From contig JALMQS010000828.1 in the NCBI GenBank assembly GCA_024734495.1, positions 372,001-436,000 of the forward strand: a DNA stretch of 64,000 nt. Reading direction: 5' to 3'. Both the position numbers and the translations under genes were made by a program. Positions within the stretch are counted from its first letter, which is position 1. Each line of letters opens with the position of its first letter. Below, one piece after another: positions 1-13,295 of the stretch. Under the pieces are notes generated by a model. That model was not told the origin of the DNA and searched no databases. It saw only the letters and a program-made list of their open reading frames with translations. The DNA is from Forficula auricularia. Its lineage: Eukaryota; Arthropoda; Insecta; Dermaptera; Forficulidae.

Positions 1-1262
1 GTTTTATTCGAAATTTCTGGTATTCATTTTGGCCTTTTCATCAATTCATCAATAAAATTTTTAATTTAATAAACTTTTTGCATAAAATTTAGTCTAATTA
101 TTTTTTCAAATTGAGATTTTTATTAGAAATCAAATTCAGATAGGATAACAAATGGTAGATTTACAGCACCCCCTTCAACCGTTATTGGATGGATCAACTG
201 GCCCAAAGAATCACAGGAGGGTGGATTTTCAGAGGGCGGATTTATCTTCACAAAGTAAGATACTCTCCTTAGGATTGCTAGTTTTCTGGATCTAAGATTA
301 TCGAATGTTGTTTTATTAGTCGTAAGGGCTTCCAGGATCATCGCCTCTCCCTCCGTGGGATCCGCTACAAAACCACTACAAATGATTGCATGATATAATT
401 TCTAAGATTTATTATAAGCTCAAAAAGAGGGATAGAATTAGTAATAGGTGTAGGAGGGTGGGAGGGATACGCCATGCCAACGTCAGGGATTCTAATCTGT
501 TTTCGAGATGTTTCTAGAGACAACCGTCTACGAGAAAAGCGAGATGGCTTCTAGGTCTTCAGTATGGGCCATTACAATTATTCAAGGTGAATATTACACT
601 TGAAATTGTTTGAATTTTATTAAAAAGATTGAGGTTGTCATCTGCTTGATGCAAATAAATATATATCTATATAAATAAATACAAATCTTTCATAAAAAAC
701 AATCTTCAAACGTTTCGGACAGGCAATATTTAAAATTTAGAATTTACAAGCAAAAATATTCATTTGGAACAAAAATTCCGAATGTACCAGGCTAGTAGCT
801 AGCTATTCAACTGACCTGGGACATAATTCTGACTTTTCTAATCACAAAATTTTAGATAAAGAACGGAATTTAGAAAAGAGATTCATTTTAGAAAGAATCG
901 AAACTTTAAACATCAAAATATAACAAAAAGTCTGATATGAAATGTTTTTGTAATTTTCATCAAAATTTTAATCTTTATATCAGCCTAGAGGGTCATATTT
1001 AAGTTAACTGGTAATATTTAAATGTAATAGAAAATAATCATTCAAGTACAATAAAATAAAATATAACTATGAATTAATTTATTATTATTATTTTTTTTTG
1101 TGTTTTATTTTTCCATTAACAATAACAATTTGGTTCAATGTACCATTAAAAAATCAAGTCACAGAGAGAGTAGGTATATAACAAGCAAAGGATACAAACT
1201 GATTGCTATAGAATATAAAAACAGAATGTTGATGTAACATATATCTTATGTTGATTAATATT

Positions 1263-1392
1263 GTATTCGATTAGATGCACTAGCACTGCACTCGGGCGTA
1301 CTGAACATGCACACTTAAAATTTAGATTGAGAAATTCCAAAGTATGCATGTTCAGTACGCTTAAATTCAACGCGAGTGCATTACATCGAACA
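1263..1392. mobile_element. small inverted-repeat element (~130 bp)
   Basis: GCGTACTGAACATGC at 1297-1311 is mirrored by GCATGTTCAGTACGC at 1346-1360, and the flanking ATGCACT...CACTCG (from 1275) by CGAGTGCAT (1374-1382). The arms are about 45 bp with a short spacer: a MITE or hairpin relic. No target-site duplication identified. Confidence 0.6.
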
Positions 1393-3079
1393 CATTGTGA
1401 GAAAAAAACAATGCAGAAAAAGCAAACAGGAACCCATGAAAATTAGAGAATTATTTGTCATTCACAGCAAAAAATTTAATCGACCAATTCGATCATTTTT
1501 TGAATTATATATTATATACAACATTATAATTTATTATTATTAGTATTAATGTTTTTGTTTTAGTTTTTTTAATTAATTAATATATGACAAAATACAAAAA
1601 AATGATGATTGAAGATAATTACATACATTTGTGTATAGACAAAGAGTAGTTAATAAGAATTAAAGATAATTATAAAACGATTTAGTGATAGTGAATGCGA
1701 CACTTAAATAGTGATCCATTAACAGAGCCAGTGGAATCAATCCATTAAAAAAATGAAATTTCCATATGTAATTTATTACACATTTAATTTTCTTAGTTTA
1801 GTACCTATCTAGAAAAAGAAAAAAACGGCAAAACATAATTTATTTTTGTGCTTATTTTATTGTTTCCACAATATTTTTTGATTGTTCACTTGGTTAGATC
1901 CGCCACTGAATCTCTTTTTAAACCACTAGCTCTGTTTTTCACATTTTTCGATTTGACAAACACAAATTCACTATTTCAACGTGAGATAAATCAAAAAATC
2001 ATTAAGAAAAAATATTTCGAGCTGATGAACAAACATTTCAATGAGTCTAGAAGAAAGAGCGTTACAAAAAGAATAAAGAATCTCTCTATTTAATATGTAA
2101 TAGTAGTAGAAGTGTGTGATTTATTAGTTTTGTTTTTCGTGTAGGATTTTTATTAACTCTATCTACAATTTATTATTATATTTATAGTAGGTATTTTTCC
2201 TTTGTTTTGGCAAGATATTAATCTTTATAATTATTTTAGAATGGCATTAATAATTCTATTATTTTGTTTTTAGTAACTTAAGATATAATTTTTATTATGT
2301 ACATATATATCTATCTATATTTTTTTAATATTTAAAAATTGAAGAATATTTTTCCTTTTCTTTTCTTTTTTCTTGAATAATATAGGTGAACATTTTTTCA
2401 TATTATTAGATAATGTTTTAGTGACCTTTCGATAAAAAAATCTAATACATTTTGTAATGAGTACAATTGAGTTGATTTTATATCTGGGTCATTTCACGGT
2501 AAATCGGCAAACGCGATCAATTTTGCTGATTTTTTTTGTTCTATGCAAAATTTTAGGTCTTAATTCACAAAAATTTAGGAGTTTTTTTCCTTAATTTTAA
2601 CATTTTAATAAAAATTAACTTTGATATAGGTATAATTTTGTTGGTTGTATATCTTGGTTTAATAGGAAAAAAATCATGAGAACGTTAATTAACTAATTTT
2701 TGTTTTTAAAATAAAAAAATTATATCTTAGATTCTTTAATTTTTTTCAAAAATTATCAAGCTTTTTCAGTATTAAAAAAAAAAAAAATCTTAAATTTTGA
2801 AAAAAATGATTTTTTTTTATAAATTTCGATAATTTATTGACTTATTTTAAAAATTTTCAAAAACAGCTCAAATGAAACAAACAAAAGTGTTAAAAGTTGT
2901 TAAACAAAAGTGAGTTACCTATGTGTTACATCAACTATAAAAAATTTTACGACAATGCCTTTAAATGTTTTTTTGTTCGAGATATTAAGTAATTATTTTT
3001 TGAGAAATTGAGATTAAAACCTAAAATTTAGCAATGAACTTACTATCTAAACTAAAAAATAAAATTAATTTAAATTGAA

Positions 3080-3165
3080 AGTTTTTGCCGAGAGTAGCAG
3101 AATTTTTATATATTGAAGGAGACAATAAAAGAGTGTGTCTTCTGCTGGAATTATAAATTTTATTT
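3080..3165 (+). mobile_element. head-sharing repeat fragment (GAAAGTTTTTGCCGAGAGTAGC)
   Basis: From GAAAGTTTTTGCCGAG through the AGAGTGTGTCTTCTGCTGG segment this matches the element at 59791-59940. Its first ~30 bases also resemble the head of the elements at 40881-41613 and 47546-47907. Probably a truncated copy. Confidence 0.55.
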
Positions 3166-3970
3166 ATTTATAACTCGTTATAATTAATTTAGTAAAATCT
3201 ATGGGTCGGGATACATGTTATGATGATTTGGTGTTGAATGACCATAATATTTATGGCCGAATTAATTTGTGCTCATTTAATGAATTTCTCTAATCAATGG
3301 CCAATGCATTTTAGTCTAACCTTGTAGTGTTTATACTAGAGCTTCTCAAAATTTTCGCCGCGTGAACGGTAATGAAATTTAAATAAAAGTGTTAAATAAA
3401 ACAATTAAAAATTATAAGAAAGAGATGAATATTATTGGAAATTGTATTAAAAAAATCATATAATATTCCCTAAATACTATTTTTTAATAATCTCGAATTT
3501 AACCTGGATGCACTTAGATTGCCATTAGATATATTTCTTAGCTAGACTACTTGACTCCTTTATTTTGTTTCCTGTGTCATAATGCGAATGTAAATTAACA
3601 ACACAATGTCCTTCTTAGAACATTTATGACCTTCTTTGATTGGGTGGCATCGGACAGAATTATATTTAAGCCGAGAACTACTCCTTTAATGTAATATAAT
3701 ATTATTAGTATACTCTGCACCTCAGAAACAAAATAAATTCATCTATCATTTAAAACCATCTCTGTGATTATCAACTCTTCCCTACCAATGAAATAAATTA
3801 ATAATTTATTTTAAAATTACAAAAAGTTTAAACACCTCTACGCAGACAAATAAAAAAACAAATTAATCAGCTTAGGTCTATCTAGCGACTTCTTACGTGT
3901 GAAATTTCTTTCTTCCTTTCCAATTTCAACCAATTTTCATCTTTTAAAATCTTTTCAGAGTAGTAATCAA

Positions 3971-4081
3971 TCAAAGTGGCGAAAACAAACATGCTTCAAT
4001 TCTATGGTCACTTTATAAAACATTGTACTTATAGATTGTGCTAAGCGTAGTAATCAAGCCAGTTTTATTTCGCCACTTTGG
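3971..4081. mobile_element. MITE with CAAAGTGGCGAAA termini, copy 1
   Basis: TCAAAGTGGCGAAAAC at the left is inverted at the right as TTTCGCCACTTTG. A related copy lies at 5433-5527 with the same termini and internal AAACAAACAT(G/A)CTTC. About 110 bp, non-coding. Confidence 0.6.
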
Positions 4082-4494
4082 TCTCCTTAGTTTTCAGACT
4101 TGTAGCAGTACACACGAGCACGTTGCTTGGCCATAGTATGTTGCATAGACTCAATGCTGTCCAGCCTTATTCAACTCAATCTTTTCTATCGAAATATCAC
4201 TAATACTATAGTTTTAAAAAGAAATAGCTAATTACTACATACACAAAAATATGTCTATAAACTATTCATTAAAAAAATCAATTTCATTACTATTGCGAAA
4301 AATGAATACATATATAAATATGTATATTTTGAGTATAATATAGTATGAGAAATGTTTGATTGATATGCACATTTGACAAACATCACATGATTGTCTGATG
4401 ATACACATCACGTGAGCAATAAGTTATCTTTAGAAATGAAAAAATTTCAAATTTAATGGATAGGATAAATTATGATTAAATCACTGCTCTATAT

Positions 4495-5152
4495 CAGTGT
4501 TTCTTAACTATTTTCATTCACGACCCCATTTTGATTGAAAAATTTTTCACTACCTCAGATAATATAGATATCTGAAATAAACATGAAATTTATTTTAAAG
4601 AAAATCTTTGGTAAACATATCTACCTATTATAATTATTTTATCATTTATGAAAACTATATAATTACAATTATAAAATCAAAATATTAATGAGATGAATAT
4701 TCTTATTTTTTTATTAAATAAAGAATCAAATCTTGGTTGAATATTTTATGACTTAAAGCATTTACATCATTTTTCAAATTTTATTGGTATTTTGATTTTA
4801 TAATCGTCATTACTGGGAACGTTGTATCACATACATATCAAGTACAATATCGTAAAAAAAAATATTATATATAATATTATTTTTGAAATTGTTGGAAATT
4901 CTACAATAATCCGAAGCCAAAATTCATTCAATAACTTTTTAAAAAATTCATGTTCTAAACCTGTGTTATTTGATAAATCTGTGAATTCTTCTTGAACTGG
5001 TGGATATTTTTTATTCCACAAGTTTTAAATTCAATTTAGTTTAATTTTTTTATATTAATTTTGGGTCGCTCCACAATATAATTTTTTCGAGACCTCAAAA
5101 TTCAATTTCGCGACTCAAAATGGGGTTGCGACTAATAGTTTAAGAAACTCGG
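4495..5152. mobile_element. hAT-type MITE with 8-bp target-site duplication
   Basis: It begins CAGTGTTTCTTAACTATT and ends with the inverse (AATAGTTTAAGAAACTC); CACGACCCCATTTTG on the left is mirrored by CAAAATGGGGTTGCG on the right. The flanking 8-mer CTCTATAT occurs at 4487-4494 and 5153-5160. CAGTG-TTCTYAAC ends and an 8-bp duplication are the hallmarks of hAT transposons. There is no transposase open frame, so it is a ~660-bp non-autonomous copy. Confidence 0.85.
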
Positions 5153-5432
5153 CTCTATATAATAATATTTTCTTATTCTATTTCCAGCATTTTGTTTTAA
5201 ATAAATATATTCATTGTATATTCTGATATTTGTTTAGCCTCTTTTATAAAGAAAATATAATACAACAAAAAAATAAATAAATACATTAACTGCTAGTAAT
5301 ATTATCAGAAGAGAAAATTAATAAAATGACTATTAAAAAATTAAAGAGAGGGAAGAAATGGGTTTACAAAATTATTTTATATACTAGTTTCAGATTAGTA
5401 AGGCTGAAAACCGAGTGGATAAAGCAGTAAAT

Positions 5433-5527
5433 AAAGAGGCAAAAACAAACATACTTCATTTGTATATTCAGCTCGTTTATACATTACATTGTATATCGTT
5501 GCAAGCAAGGTTGTTTTCGCCGCTTTG
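5433..5527. mobile_element. MITE with CAAAGTGGCGAAA-type termini, copy 2
   Basis: AAAGAGGCAAAAACAAAC at the left and TTGTTTTCGCCGCTTTG at the right form degenerate inverted termini matching the element at 3971-4081. Non-coding. Confidence 0.55.
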
Positions 5528-7632
5528 ATCTCGCTCCACTATGCTTACAGCTTAGAAGGGAATTGTGGAAATTAGAAAACTATATCGTTATGGCTCATAG
5601 AATTAAAACCCTTTTAGGATTCTGACATCCATTGCTGCAATCCGTTCGATTTTCATCTGGATTATACAGTTTTCCGAACGGATTGCCTGATTGTCCGGAT
5701 GTTATTATTATACATTCTTATTATTTTTATACTACTGATGTTAGATAATGTTGATAATTTGTGACAAATTAAGATTTGGTGCTATTTTATCAAGTGAAAA
5801 GGGTGATTTCTGTTTAAGCAAAAAGCAAAATAAAAAAAAAACATCATTTAATCATCATTTATTGATTTGTTTATTGCATTTTTTTAAAAATAAAATAAAA
5901 ACAAAAAGAAAAAAAAATATGGAAAAAAAGAAAAATTTGTCTCTTTCTAAAATCCACTCTAAAATAATCAGAACAAAAAAAAAGAAAATATTTTATAATC
6001 ACAGTTTGAAACAATAAAATAAAAATAATCATATCTATAAAAATTATAATTTATACTATTTATAGTATAGGTATATGGTATATATAAATTATTAAAGTAG
6101 CCCAGATAATGATAAAAATTAATAAAAGTATTAATAATTAATATATATGACTAATACAATATAAGATAATATATATAAAATACGTTAACAAAAATCTCTT
6201 ATCTAGAGATTTTGCTAGTATTCATTTGGATGGGATTTACAATTAATCGAAGTTAATAGATATTTTTAATCAGAAATATTAAAAAAATTCACTAATATAA
6301 AAAAGTTAGCTATATAAAATAATAGGCATAAAAATTTATTTAATTTTAATAAAATTTCCAAATTAATCTAAAGTTTAACCAAGATAGTATAAATAACTTA
6401 CAGCCAAAAAATGAAGCAAACAAAATGGTTCTCTCCAAAGTGAATTAAAATTAATCTATACTTTTAATCAACTGTTGAAAAATTGATTTTATTGTTAATG
6501 AAAAAATTAAAAACCTTGATATCTAAAAATTTTTGACTCGGTGAGGATAAATAAAAAGTGACGCTAGATAACAAGTGCGATAGATAGAAATTTGATATTC
6601 ACGGAATAGAATAATCATTTAATAAAAGTCCCTCTAAAAACAAAATAATTAATATAAACTTATTATATTAACATATCTATAGTTAAGTAAAGCTTATTAC
6701 CCTAAATACTAGCTAAAACTCGTCTCTTTTTGTTTTAAAAATTCATAGTGTTATGTCCGATGAGAGTTGACAATATTTCTCTGATCCATTATATTATATT
6801 TAAATTAAATAAATAATAATAATATAAAACAAGTGGTAAAAATGATTTCGGTTTTGCGTGTCGCTCAGTTTTTGTCACCAACTTATTAATTTGAAAAAAG
6901 AAATTTTTCTTGAAAAAATAAAAAAAATAGCTAAGTGTATTTTAAATTTTAATTTAATTTTTGGATTACATTTTAAATAAATATTTACGTATAAATGAAA
7001 ATATTGTGGGTTTAAAGAATAATTGAGTTTAATAATTTAGTCGAAAAATAAAATCATAAATGAGATTGAGTGTGTCTTTATAAAAGTAGTTGGTGAGTGT
7101 TAAGAATATTCTATTAAATTACTCAAAGCAAGAAAATTTTCTATTACTCCCAATCCAATCATTTTGGTTTCCTGTTCTGCGGACCCCAGATATATAATAT
7201 TTAAGAAAATAGAGAGAACTTGTTCTTCTTTTATGTAATCAAAGAAGAAAAGTCTCTAAGTAAAAAAAAAAAAATTGATACTTTTATCTATTTTTTAATC
7301 ATTAAATGATAAAATATATTATTAACTATACAAAATTATTTATAAAATAAAGAGAGAAGAACGTTTTAAACGCAATTATTTTCTCTCTATATATACATGA
7401 AAAAATAAATAAAACTTAGACTCAAAACCTATGTTTGAGTATAGATATTATATTAAATTATATTAATCAGTGATGAGATTCATAAAAAATTAATTTGATT
7501 AATTTCAAAGAGGTATATTTTTTTCAATAAAAATTTACTTTGAAATGTCAAGCTGTCTTTAAATTACACGAGCATAGCGTGCTCGGCTCGAATAAATTAT
7601 AAGTTCCCAAGAGAATTATATTATATACACCT

Positions 7633-7950
7633 GAATAGCTGGTTGCTAGAATTTTTAAAAATGGCAAAGAGACATTATACTTAAGTGTATGAAAAGATAA
7701 AAAATTTTCTAGTTATTTAATCTATTTTTTTTTATATGTAGGTATATAGAAATTTTTAATTAAAAAAAATATATATATTTACTTATGTATTTTCGAATTT
7801 CATAAAAAACAATATTTCTATATTTGTTAATTATACTTTTTTAATATTTTTTTATTCTATTTTTTTTACATTAAATAGAAAAGAGAAATAAATGCTTAAC
7901 TTTCCATTCACTTAATATGTAATTTGCCATTTTTAAAGATGGCTGGTTAT
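7633..7950. mobile_element. possible MITE with degenerate inverted termini
   Basis: TTTTTAAAAATGGCAAAG near 7654 is inverted as TTTGCCATTTTTAAAGATGGC near 7923, with GCTGGTT-like sequence outside on each side. The interior is A/T-only with no frame. Weak support. Confidence 0.35.
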
Positions 7951-9655
7951 GCTTCACTTTTTAAATTCAAGTTGAATATTCACTTATATTTTACATTCTA
8001 TGAAATTTTAATATATTTCAAGTTTGGATTTTGCAAACAGTGCAACCATTTCTACAATAAAATAAGGCTAAATTAATCAATAAAAAAAATTTAAATCAGT
8101 TACTTCAAAATATTTGTGAATCATTCACAAAATAAATGTATGAATAGTTATTATATATTATATATATACATAAATTTTATAGCATTAATAAATAATTGAT
8201 GACTTGATTAATTAAAAAAAAATACATATTTATACATATAATAAATTAACCGAGTTGTATTAAAAAAAAAAAAAAAAATTATTATTAAAATAAAATTGAC
8301 CAGTTATATTTTAAAAAACCTTTTGTTTCAAATTCATCCGTGGAATATTAGAAAGAGACAATATAAACATAGATGATGAAGAAAACAAAAATAAAAATTC
8401 AAGGTTTTCTTATATATAACTTAAAAAGCTATACGAAGAAAAAAATATAAAACAAAAATTAAATTGAGACAACTTAACAGGCAGGAATAACGAAATGCAG
8501 TTAGCTAGGTTGTGGAAAATTATATATATATATATAATATAATGCATATTTTAATCAAACACTGGGCCTATAGATACAACGAAAATATCGAGCTTTTCAA
8601 GGGTAAATTAAATAATATATTAATATTTTAAATGTTATAAATATATATTATAGGGTGTTTATAATATATATTACAAGAGATAATATTTTCCAAAAGAATA
8701 ATTCCATTTATCTATAAGTGTAAAATCATTCATTCAAGACAAATACCTATAGGATATTTCAATGCATATTTGAATTAAATTTTTATCATGAAACAAAAAT
8801 GTATTGCTTATTTGTACAAAATATAGTTAATCTAAAACATTATTTAGCACAAAATAAAAATTTACTACCCTGAGTCATAACAATGCAATACAATTGTATT
8901 TTTAATCTGATTTATTAAAATATTTATAATATTGTGATTTAAAGCTCTAGAATATTCGTGAACGAAAAAGTGAATCACTTATTACTAAAATAATGAAGAA
9001 TGAAGCAATATGAATTAGCTCCACTCTCAACGCTATCAATCTCGTGATTTGTCAAGGTTGCTCGGGTATCAAGAAATAAGTGAAGATACTTTTGAAGGAT
9101 CATTTAACAAACCAAACAATATTTAATTATTCATTCAATCAATAAACTTTTAGTTCTAAGCACTAATTCAACAAGTGATGTGCTGATGCGGTTTGGGAGA
9201 AACAAAGCATTCCAAGAATATTCCTACTTTAAGTGACATGATTTTTGAAACATCCTATTGATATATATCTTGAAATATTAATAATATGCATGGCATTAAG
9301 ATTAAATAATAAAAATAAGACTATATCAAACACCCTATATTTATATATATTTTACTATATCATATAGCTAGCTAGCTATGTCTATATAATTGTCTATATT
9401 TATATTTATATTTATATGCATATATGTATATATATTTTAAAAAATAATTTAAAATATTGAGGCTTGAGTGCAATCGCATTATTATTCTTTTTTTTATATA
9501 TATAGGTATATATATATATACTTTTTAAAGGCTTAATATATTTTTATTAATATGATTAATTTTGATTTTTTTTGGATATTACGCTTCTTCTTTTATGTAT
9601 ATATTTATATTTATATATATTTTTATTAATATATTAAATCTAGTCGTAATTAAAA

Positions 9656-9815
9656 CTAGACGATATTGGCTTTGAAGGAGTGACCTCCCATCATGACTTT
9701 GGAGACGAAATTGACAATCGCTGATGCTGGTTGTTCAGGTTCCAATTCGGCAAAAAGATGGCACTGATTGTCTGTCTTGCTTGCTTGTTTTCGAGCAACA
9801 AAACCAAAAACACGA
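9656..9815 (-). CDS. TNS: tensin last exon: PTB C-terminus and stop
   Basis: Tensin in-window residues 938-989 and the stop (TAG, 9656-9658). [29 protein letters not shown] and [14 protein letters not shown] are almost identical to the end of vertebrate tensin PTB domains, followed by a short species-specific tail (HSFKANIV). The acceptor is TTTTTTTCAG just right of 9815 and the first base completes an Asn codon with the intact PTB exon. Poly(A) candidates on the minus strand are AATAAA at 9622-9627 and 9543-9548; I cannot tell which is used, so the 3' UTR end is open. Confidence 0.96.
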
Positions 9816-9938
9816 CTGAAAAAAAAAATCGTTGTTAAATATGATCGATATAAAATCAATAATCTATATTCACAGGATTACATTAACAAAGAGAAAATAG
9901 AGAAAAGAAAATAGCGAGCCCCTAAAACGTATGCAACC

Positions 9939-10064
9939 AAATCGTCAACATGACGGAGATTGGCTCTAACTTCAAGGCGAGTTCGGTAAGCCGAGTGGTT
10001 AAAATATCTCTCGATAATTGTGCCAAATTTTGTATTCACATCAATAATAATCTTAGAGCGATCA
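9939..10064 (-). other. exon-like block of unknown identity (copy 1)
   Basis: Counterpart of 13296-13429. The minus-strand frame is open from the TTTTTCAG acceptor: DRSKIIIDVNTKFGTIIERY, then FNHSAYRTRLEVRANLRHVDD. The donor seen in copy 2 is altered here. It lies in the intron just upstream of the last tensin exon. Product unknown. Confidence 0.33.
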
Positions 10065-10149
10065 CTGAAAAATTGAAATTAGTTTAATGAAATTTTCACA
10101 GTATTTTAAATGATAATCATTAAATTCCGATGACACTGTCACAGTGATC

Positions 10150-11295
10150 TGATAGCCCAAGAGCCCACGACGGCCAGACCTTCGTTATTTGATAAAAGCT
10201 GAAAGTTTGTCCCCTATACAGGTAGAAACGACCAGCGACTATAGAGTTTGGGTTGTGGTTACTTTGGAAGATAACAGGTAATAAAGGTGTATAAAATAGT
10301 ACTTTAAATTCGTAAAAGTATAAAGCTCAATTTTTTTATATTTTCTTCGGGATAACTTTAGAAATCTCGTTATCCATTGCCGGACACTTATGACAGATGC
10401 TACCCCCTGCCAGACACCCCCAAACTTTAATAAATTATAATTATACTTTCGTTATATATAAAAAGATAAATTTTATATATGTTACTTGGCGACCTATAAA
10501 AAAATGTTACCTCAATAGGCGGACAGTTTTAATGGAGGAATCGACTTCAAATCAAAAATAACCATCGATTCCTATCTAATACTAGAGGAATAACCTTATT
10601 GCATTCCACCTTTGTTGTTTTGACTATTAATGGCAACCTCTACTGAAAACGTGGAAGAATCGACTTAAAATCAAAAGACTAAATTCTTTTATGCCAAACC
10701 ACTCAAGCAGAATTGTTTAACAAAAAATAATTTAGTCTTTTTATTCAAAGATAGTTCTTCCATGTTTGCAGTAAAAAGTTATAAATTAATAGTCAAAACA
10801 ACAAAAATGGGATATAATAAAATTGATATCTAGTATTAGATAAGAATCATTAGTTTATTTTTTGATTTTGATCGATTCCTCCATGTTCACCAATGGTTAT
10901 CAATAATAACCGAAATGTATAAAATCATGTAAAAAACCATTAAACTGTCCGTCTATTGAGTAACATTTTTTTATAGGTCGCCAAGTAACATATATAAAAT
11001 GTAATCTTTTTATATTATAACGAAAATTATAATTACAATTTATTAAAGTTAGGGAATTGCAAGTGTCCGGCAATAGATAACGGATTTCTAAATTAGCCCG
11101 AAGAAAATATAAAAAAATTGAGCTATACTTTAACGAATTTAAAGTACTATTTTATACACCTTTATTACCTGTTATACCAAAGTAACCACAACCCAAAACT
11201 CTATAGTCCGCCTGATGCCGCCTGTATAGGGGACATGCACAGAAAAACCGGCACACAAAACAACGAAGGTCTGTGTCGTGAAACTCTGATATGAG
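10150..11295. mobile_element. ~1.1 kb foldback element (long inverted repeat), copy 1
   Basis: The left half is repeated in inverse orientation in the right half nearly end to end, with the axis near 10715. Matching landmarks include CCCTATACAGG near 10212 with CCTGTATAGGGG near 11221, and TTACTTGGCGACCTAT near 10481 with ATAGGTCGCCAAGTAA near 10972. There is no open frame, so it is non-autonomous, of foldback or MITE type. A single-stranded copy would form a hairpin of about 500 bp. Target-site duplications are not clear. It lies inside the last tensin intron. Confidence 0.8.
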
Positions 11296-12175
11296 AATTT
11301 GATTCTTATCTTTTTTTATTTATAATTTTTTTATAATATTAAACGAGGCAAATTTATAATGTATTAATATTATATAAATTAGCTATATATTAATTATATA
11401 AACGGTCTAGCTCGAAAACAGCTCTAATGATTTACATGTAACAAACTTCATTTAACATCTTCAAGGACAAAATACAAGATTTCTAACCAAGTTTCAACTT
11501 TGGGAAAAATCATTTTGATAGGTTTTTGTATTAATTAAACTAATTATTATCATGTGGTAGATTAAAGTAAGATAGGAGAATAAAAACAATGGAAATGGTT
11601 GAATAAATAAACATTTACTAAAAAGAATATCAATATATCGCTTAAGAAAAAAAAAAAAAAAAAAGTAAAAACCGCTCAAACTTCCTAATACTAGATTTTA
11701 ATTGAAAAAAAAAATAAACATAAAGAAGCTTTGAAAGAAGGGATTTGATACTCTTAAAAATGTGACAATAACTATTTTTGGAATAAATAAAGTAAGGTCA
11801 ATAGAAAATAATTCCATTCTAGTCAGGGCATGAAATCGTTCCTATTTTTATAATTTTATATAATTAATAGAATTCTAGAGACAATTAAATTTAGTGCGGA
11901 AGATTGAAAATTAGTTCAATTCAGATGAAGGCAATCCAGAGTCGTAATCACTTTTTTTTAATTTTCGTTCAATCTAATAGGTCCGAACTTTGCTCTAATT
12001 ATTTTTCACAGCTCCAACATAAACACCTCATAAAACAGAGAAATATCTCATTGTTTTTATTTTCGCTATCACGTTTATCACAACCTTATCGTAAGCGCAT
12101 ACACATATATTTTAATTTTTTTTTTTTTTAATGGTTGGCTTAATAATAATTAATATTTCCAAAAATAAGTGCTGC

Positions 12176-12456
12176 TGAACTAATAGGCAAGCCAGTCTCT
12201 TCACTTTTCTGACTCCAACGGTTGTCTTCTGGATCCAATCCACAATAGCTGATATTGGTTACAGGATAATGGCGGCGGAAAAAAAGTTGTCGTTTATTAT
12301 CCGTGAGTGTTATTCCTTGGCCGGAAACTTTAAAGTGTACAACAACTGCTTGTGGCAAAGGACGATTGTGGAACATATGCGCGACCGTCTTTCGAATAGC
12401 CTGGGGCCCTGTCAGTGATTCCGTATCCATAGTATATAGATAAAGGACATTGCAGG
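12176..12456 (-). pseudogene. duplicate tensin PTB exon lacking a splice donor
   Basis: Second copy of the PTB exon. By eye the coding bases are identical to those at 15432-15714 and the ACAG acceptor is kept. At the 3' end the intact GTAAGT is replaced: the frame runs through Ser-Ser-Ala-Ala into intron-like sequence with no GT donor at the right position, and the open frame continues to about 12141. It is part of a ~2.6 kb duplicated block separated from the other copy by a 100-N gap, so it may be an unmerged allele or assembly artefact rather than a real tandem exon. If real, it cannot splice to the last exon as written. Confidence 0.7.
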
Positions 12457-12755
12457 CTGTAAAACAAGAGTAAAGCAAGAAATTAAACATTTTTTAAATT
12501 AAATAAATAATATAATATGTTGTGATATGCCTTGTCGACATGTTTTGATGGTCATTGGTCATGGCACGAGGCTTGCGTAATGCTTACTTTGCAGAGCTTG
12601 ACCTGAACATGAGGTACTTAGAAAGCAGGAAGTCTCAGTTGATCGAACATGATCGAGGAGAACATGCGGAGTGGTTGACATAACGATCATGGGCTGTCTC
12701 CTTTTGCCGCCTCCCATTGTAACTATTCAATAAATCCAATGTTATAAATATACAT

Positions 12756-12855
12756 NNNNNNNNNNNNNNNNNNNNNNNNNNNNNNNNNNNNNNNNNNNNN
12801 NNNNNNNNNNNNNNNNNNNNNNNNNNNNNNNNNNNNNNNNNNNNNNNNNNNNNNN
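12756..12855. other. scaffold gap (100 N)
   Basis: Exactly 100 undetermined bases, the conventional placeholder for a gap of unknown size. It sits between the two duplicated blocks, so the true distance and even the existence of both copies are unproven. Confidence 0.99.
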
Positions 12856-13295
12856 GATATCAAATTCGTTCTTATTTGTCATTGATAAGGAGGAATGAAT
12901 TTGTAGGAATTTTACATAATTTTTTGTAAAGCAGTTTCTAACCGCCGACAGATACAAAAATCATTTAAAAACGGCTACTTTGGAGCTCTCTCCGAATAGT
13001 CATTTTAAATCCGAAACAATTTTTAAAATAGTGAATCTCCATTTAATATGAAATATATCTTTACAGAGATGATTCCCGCGAAAAAAAATTATTTTGGCCT
13101 CACAGCAAATTCGATCACCCCAAAATAATCATTCAAAGTTCGCATTTTTAATACAATTTTTGAGTTGCGAGAAAATGAATAGGTACATATAACTTCTAAA
13201 CTTCAAATTTTGATCTTATTTAGTTTACGATTACAATGCTCTGACCGTTAAGACAGGCCGACATTGTAGCGAGTCTAATAACCCCTAAAACATAC

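Larger units (their letters stand above)
1..9655. other. gene-free flank downstream of tensin
   Basis: AT-rich sequence without a convincing exon on either strand; open frames are short and without coding character. It holds the separate decayed mobile elements listed below and many A/T runs. The stretch up to about 9540 may include the tensin 3' UTR, but no boundary can be set. Confidence 0.6.
9918..12534. repeat. duplicated block, copy 1 (contains PTB exon and foldback)
   Basis: Direct duplicate of 13280-15775. Both copies run, in the same order, through an exon-like block, a long foldback element, an AT-rich stretch and the PTB exon. The coding exon is identical while the non-coding part differs by many small insertions, deletions and substitutions. 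Copy 1 adjoins the last tensin exon; copy 2 adjoins the upstream gene body. The 100-N gap (12756-12855) and two unmatched pieces (12535-12755, 12856-13279) lie between. The layout suits two contig ends or haplotypes covering one locus; a true tandem duplication is not excluded. Confidence 0.85.

Noticed and set aside
12176..12456. A genuine second PTB exon giving a tandem-PTB tensin
   Set aside because: No donor, no linker, and placed across a scaffold gap; not supportable from sequence.
12742..12957. Minus-strand open frame across the N gap
   Set aside because: Exists only because undetermined bases cannot give stop codons.
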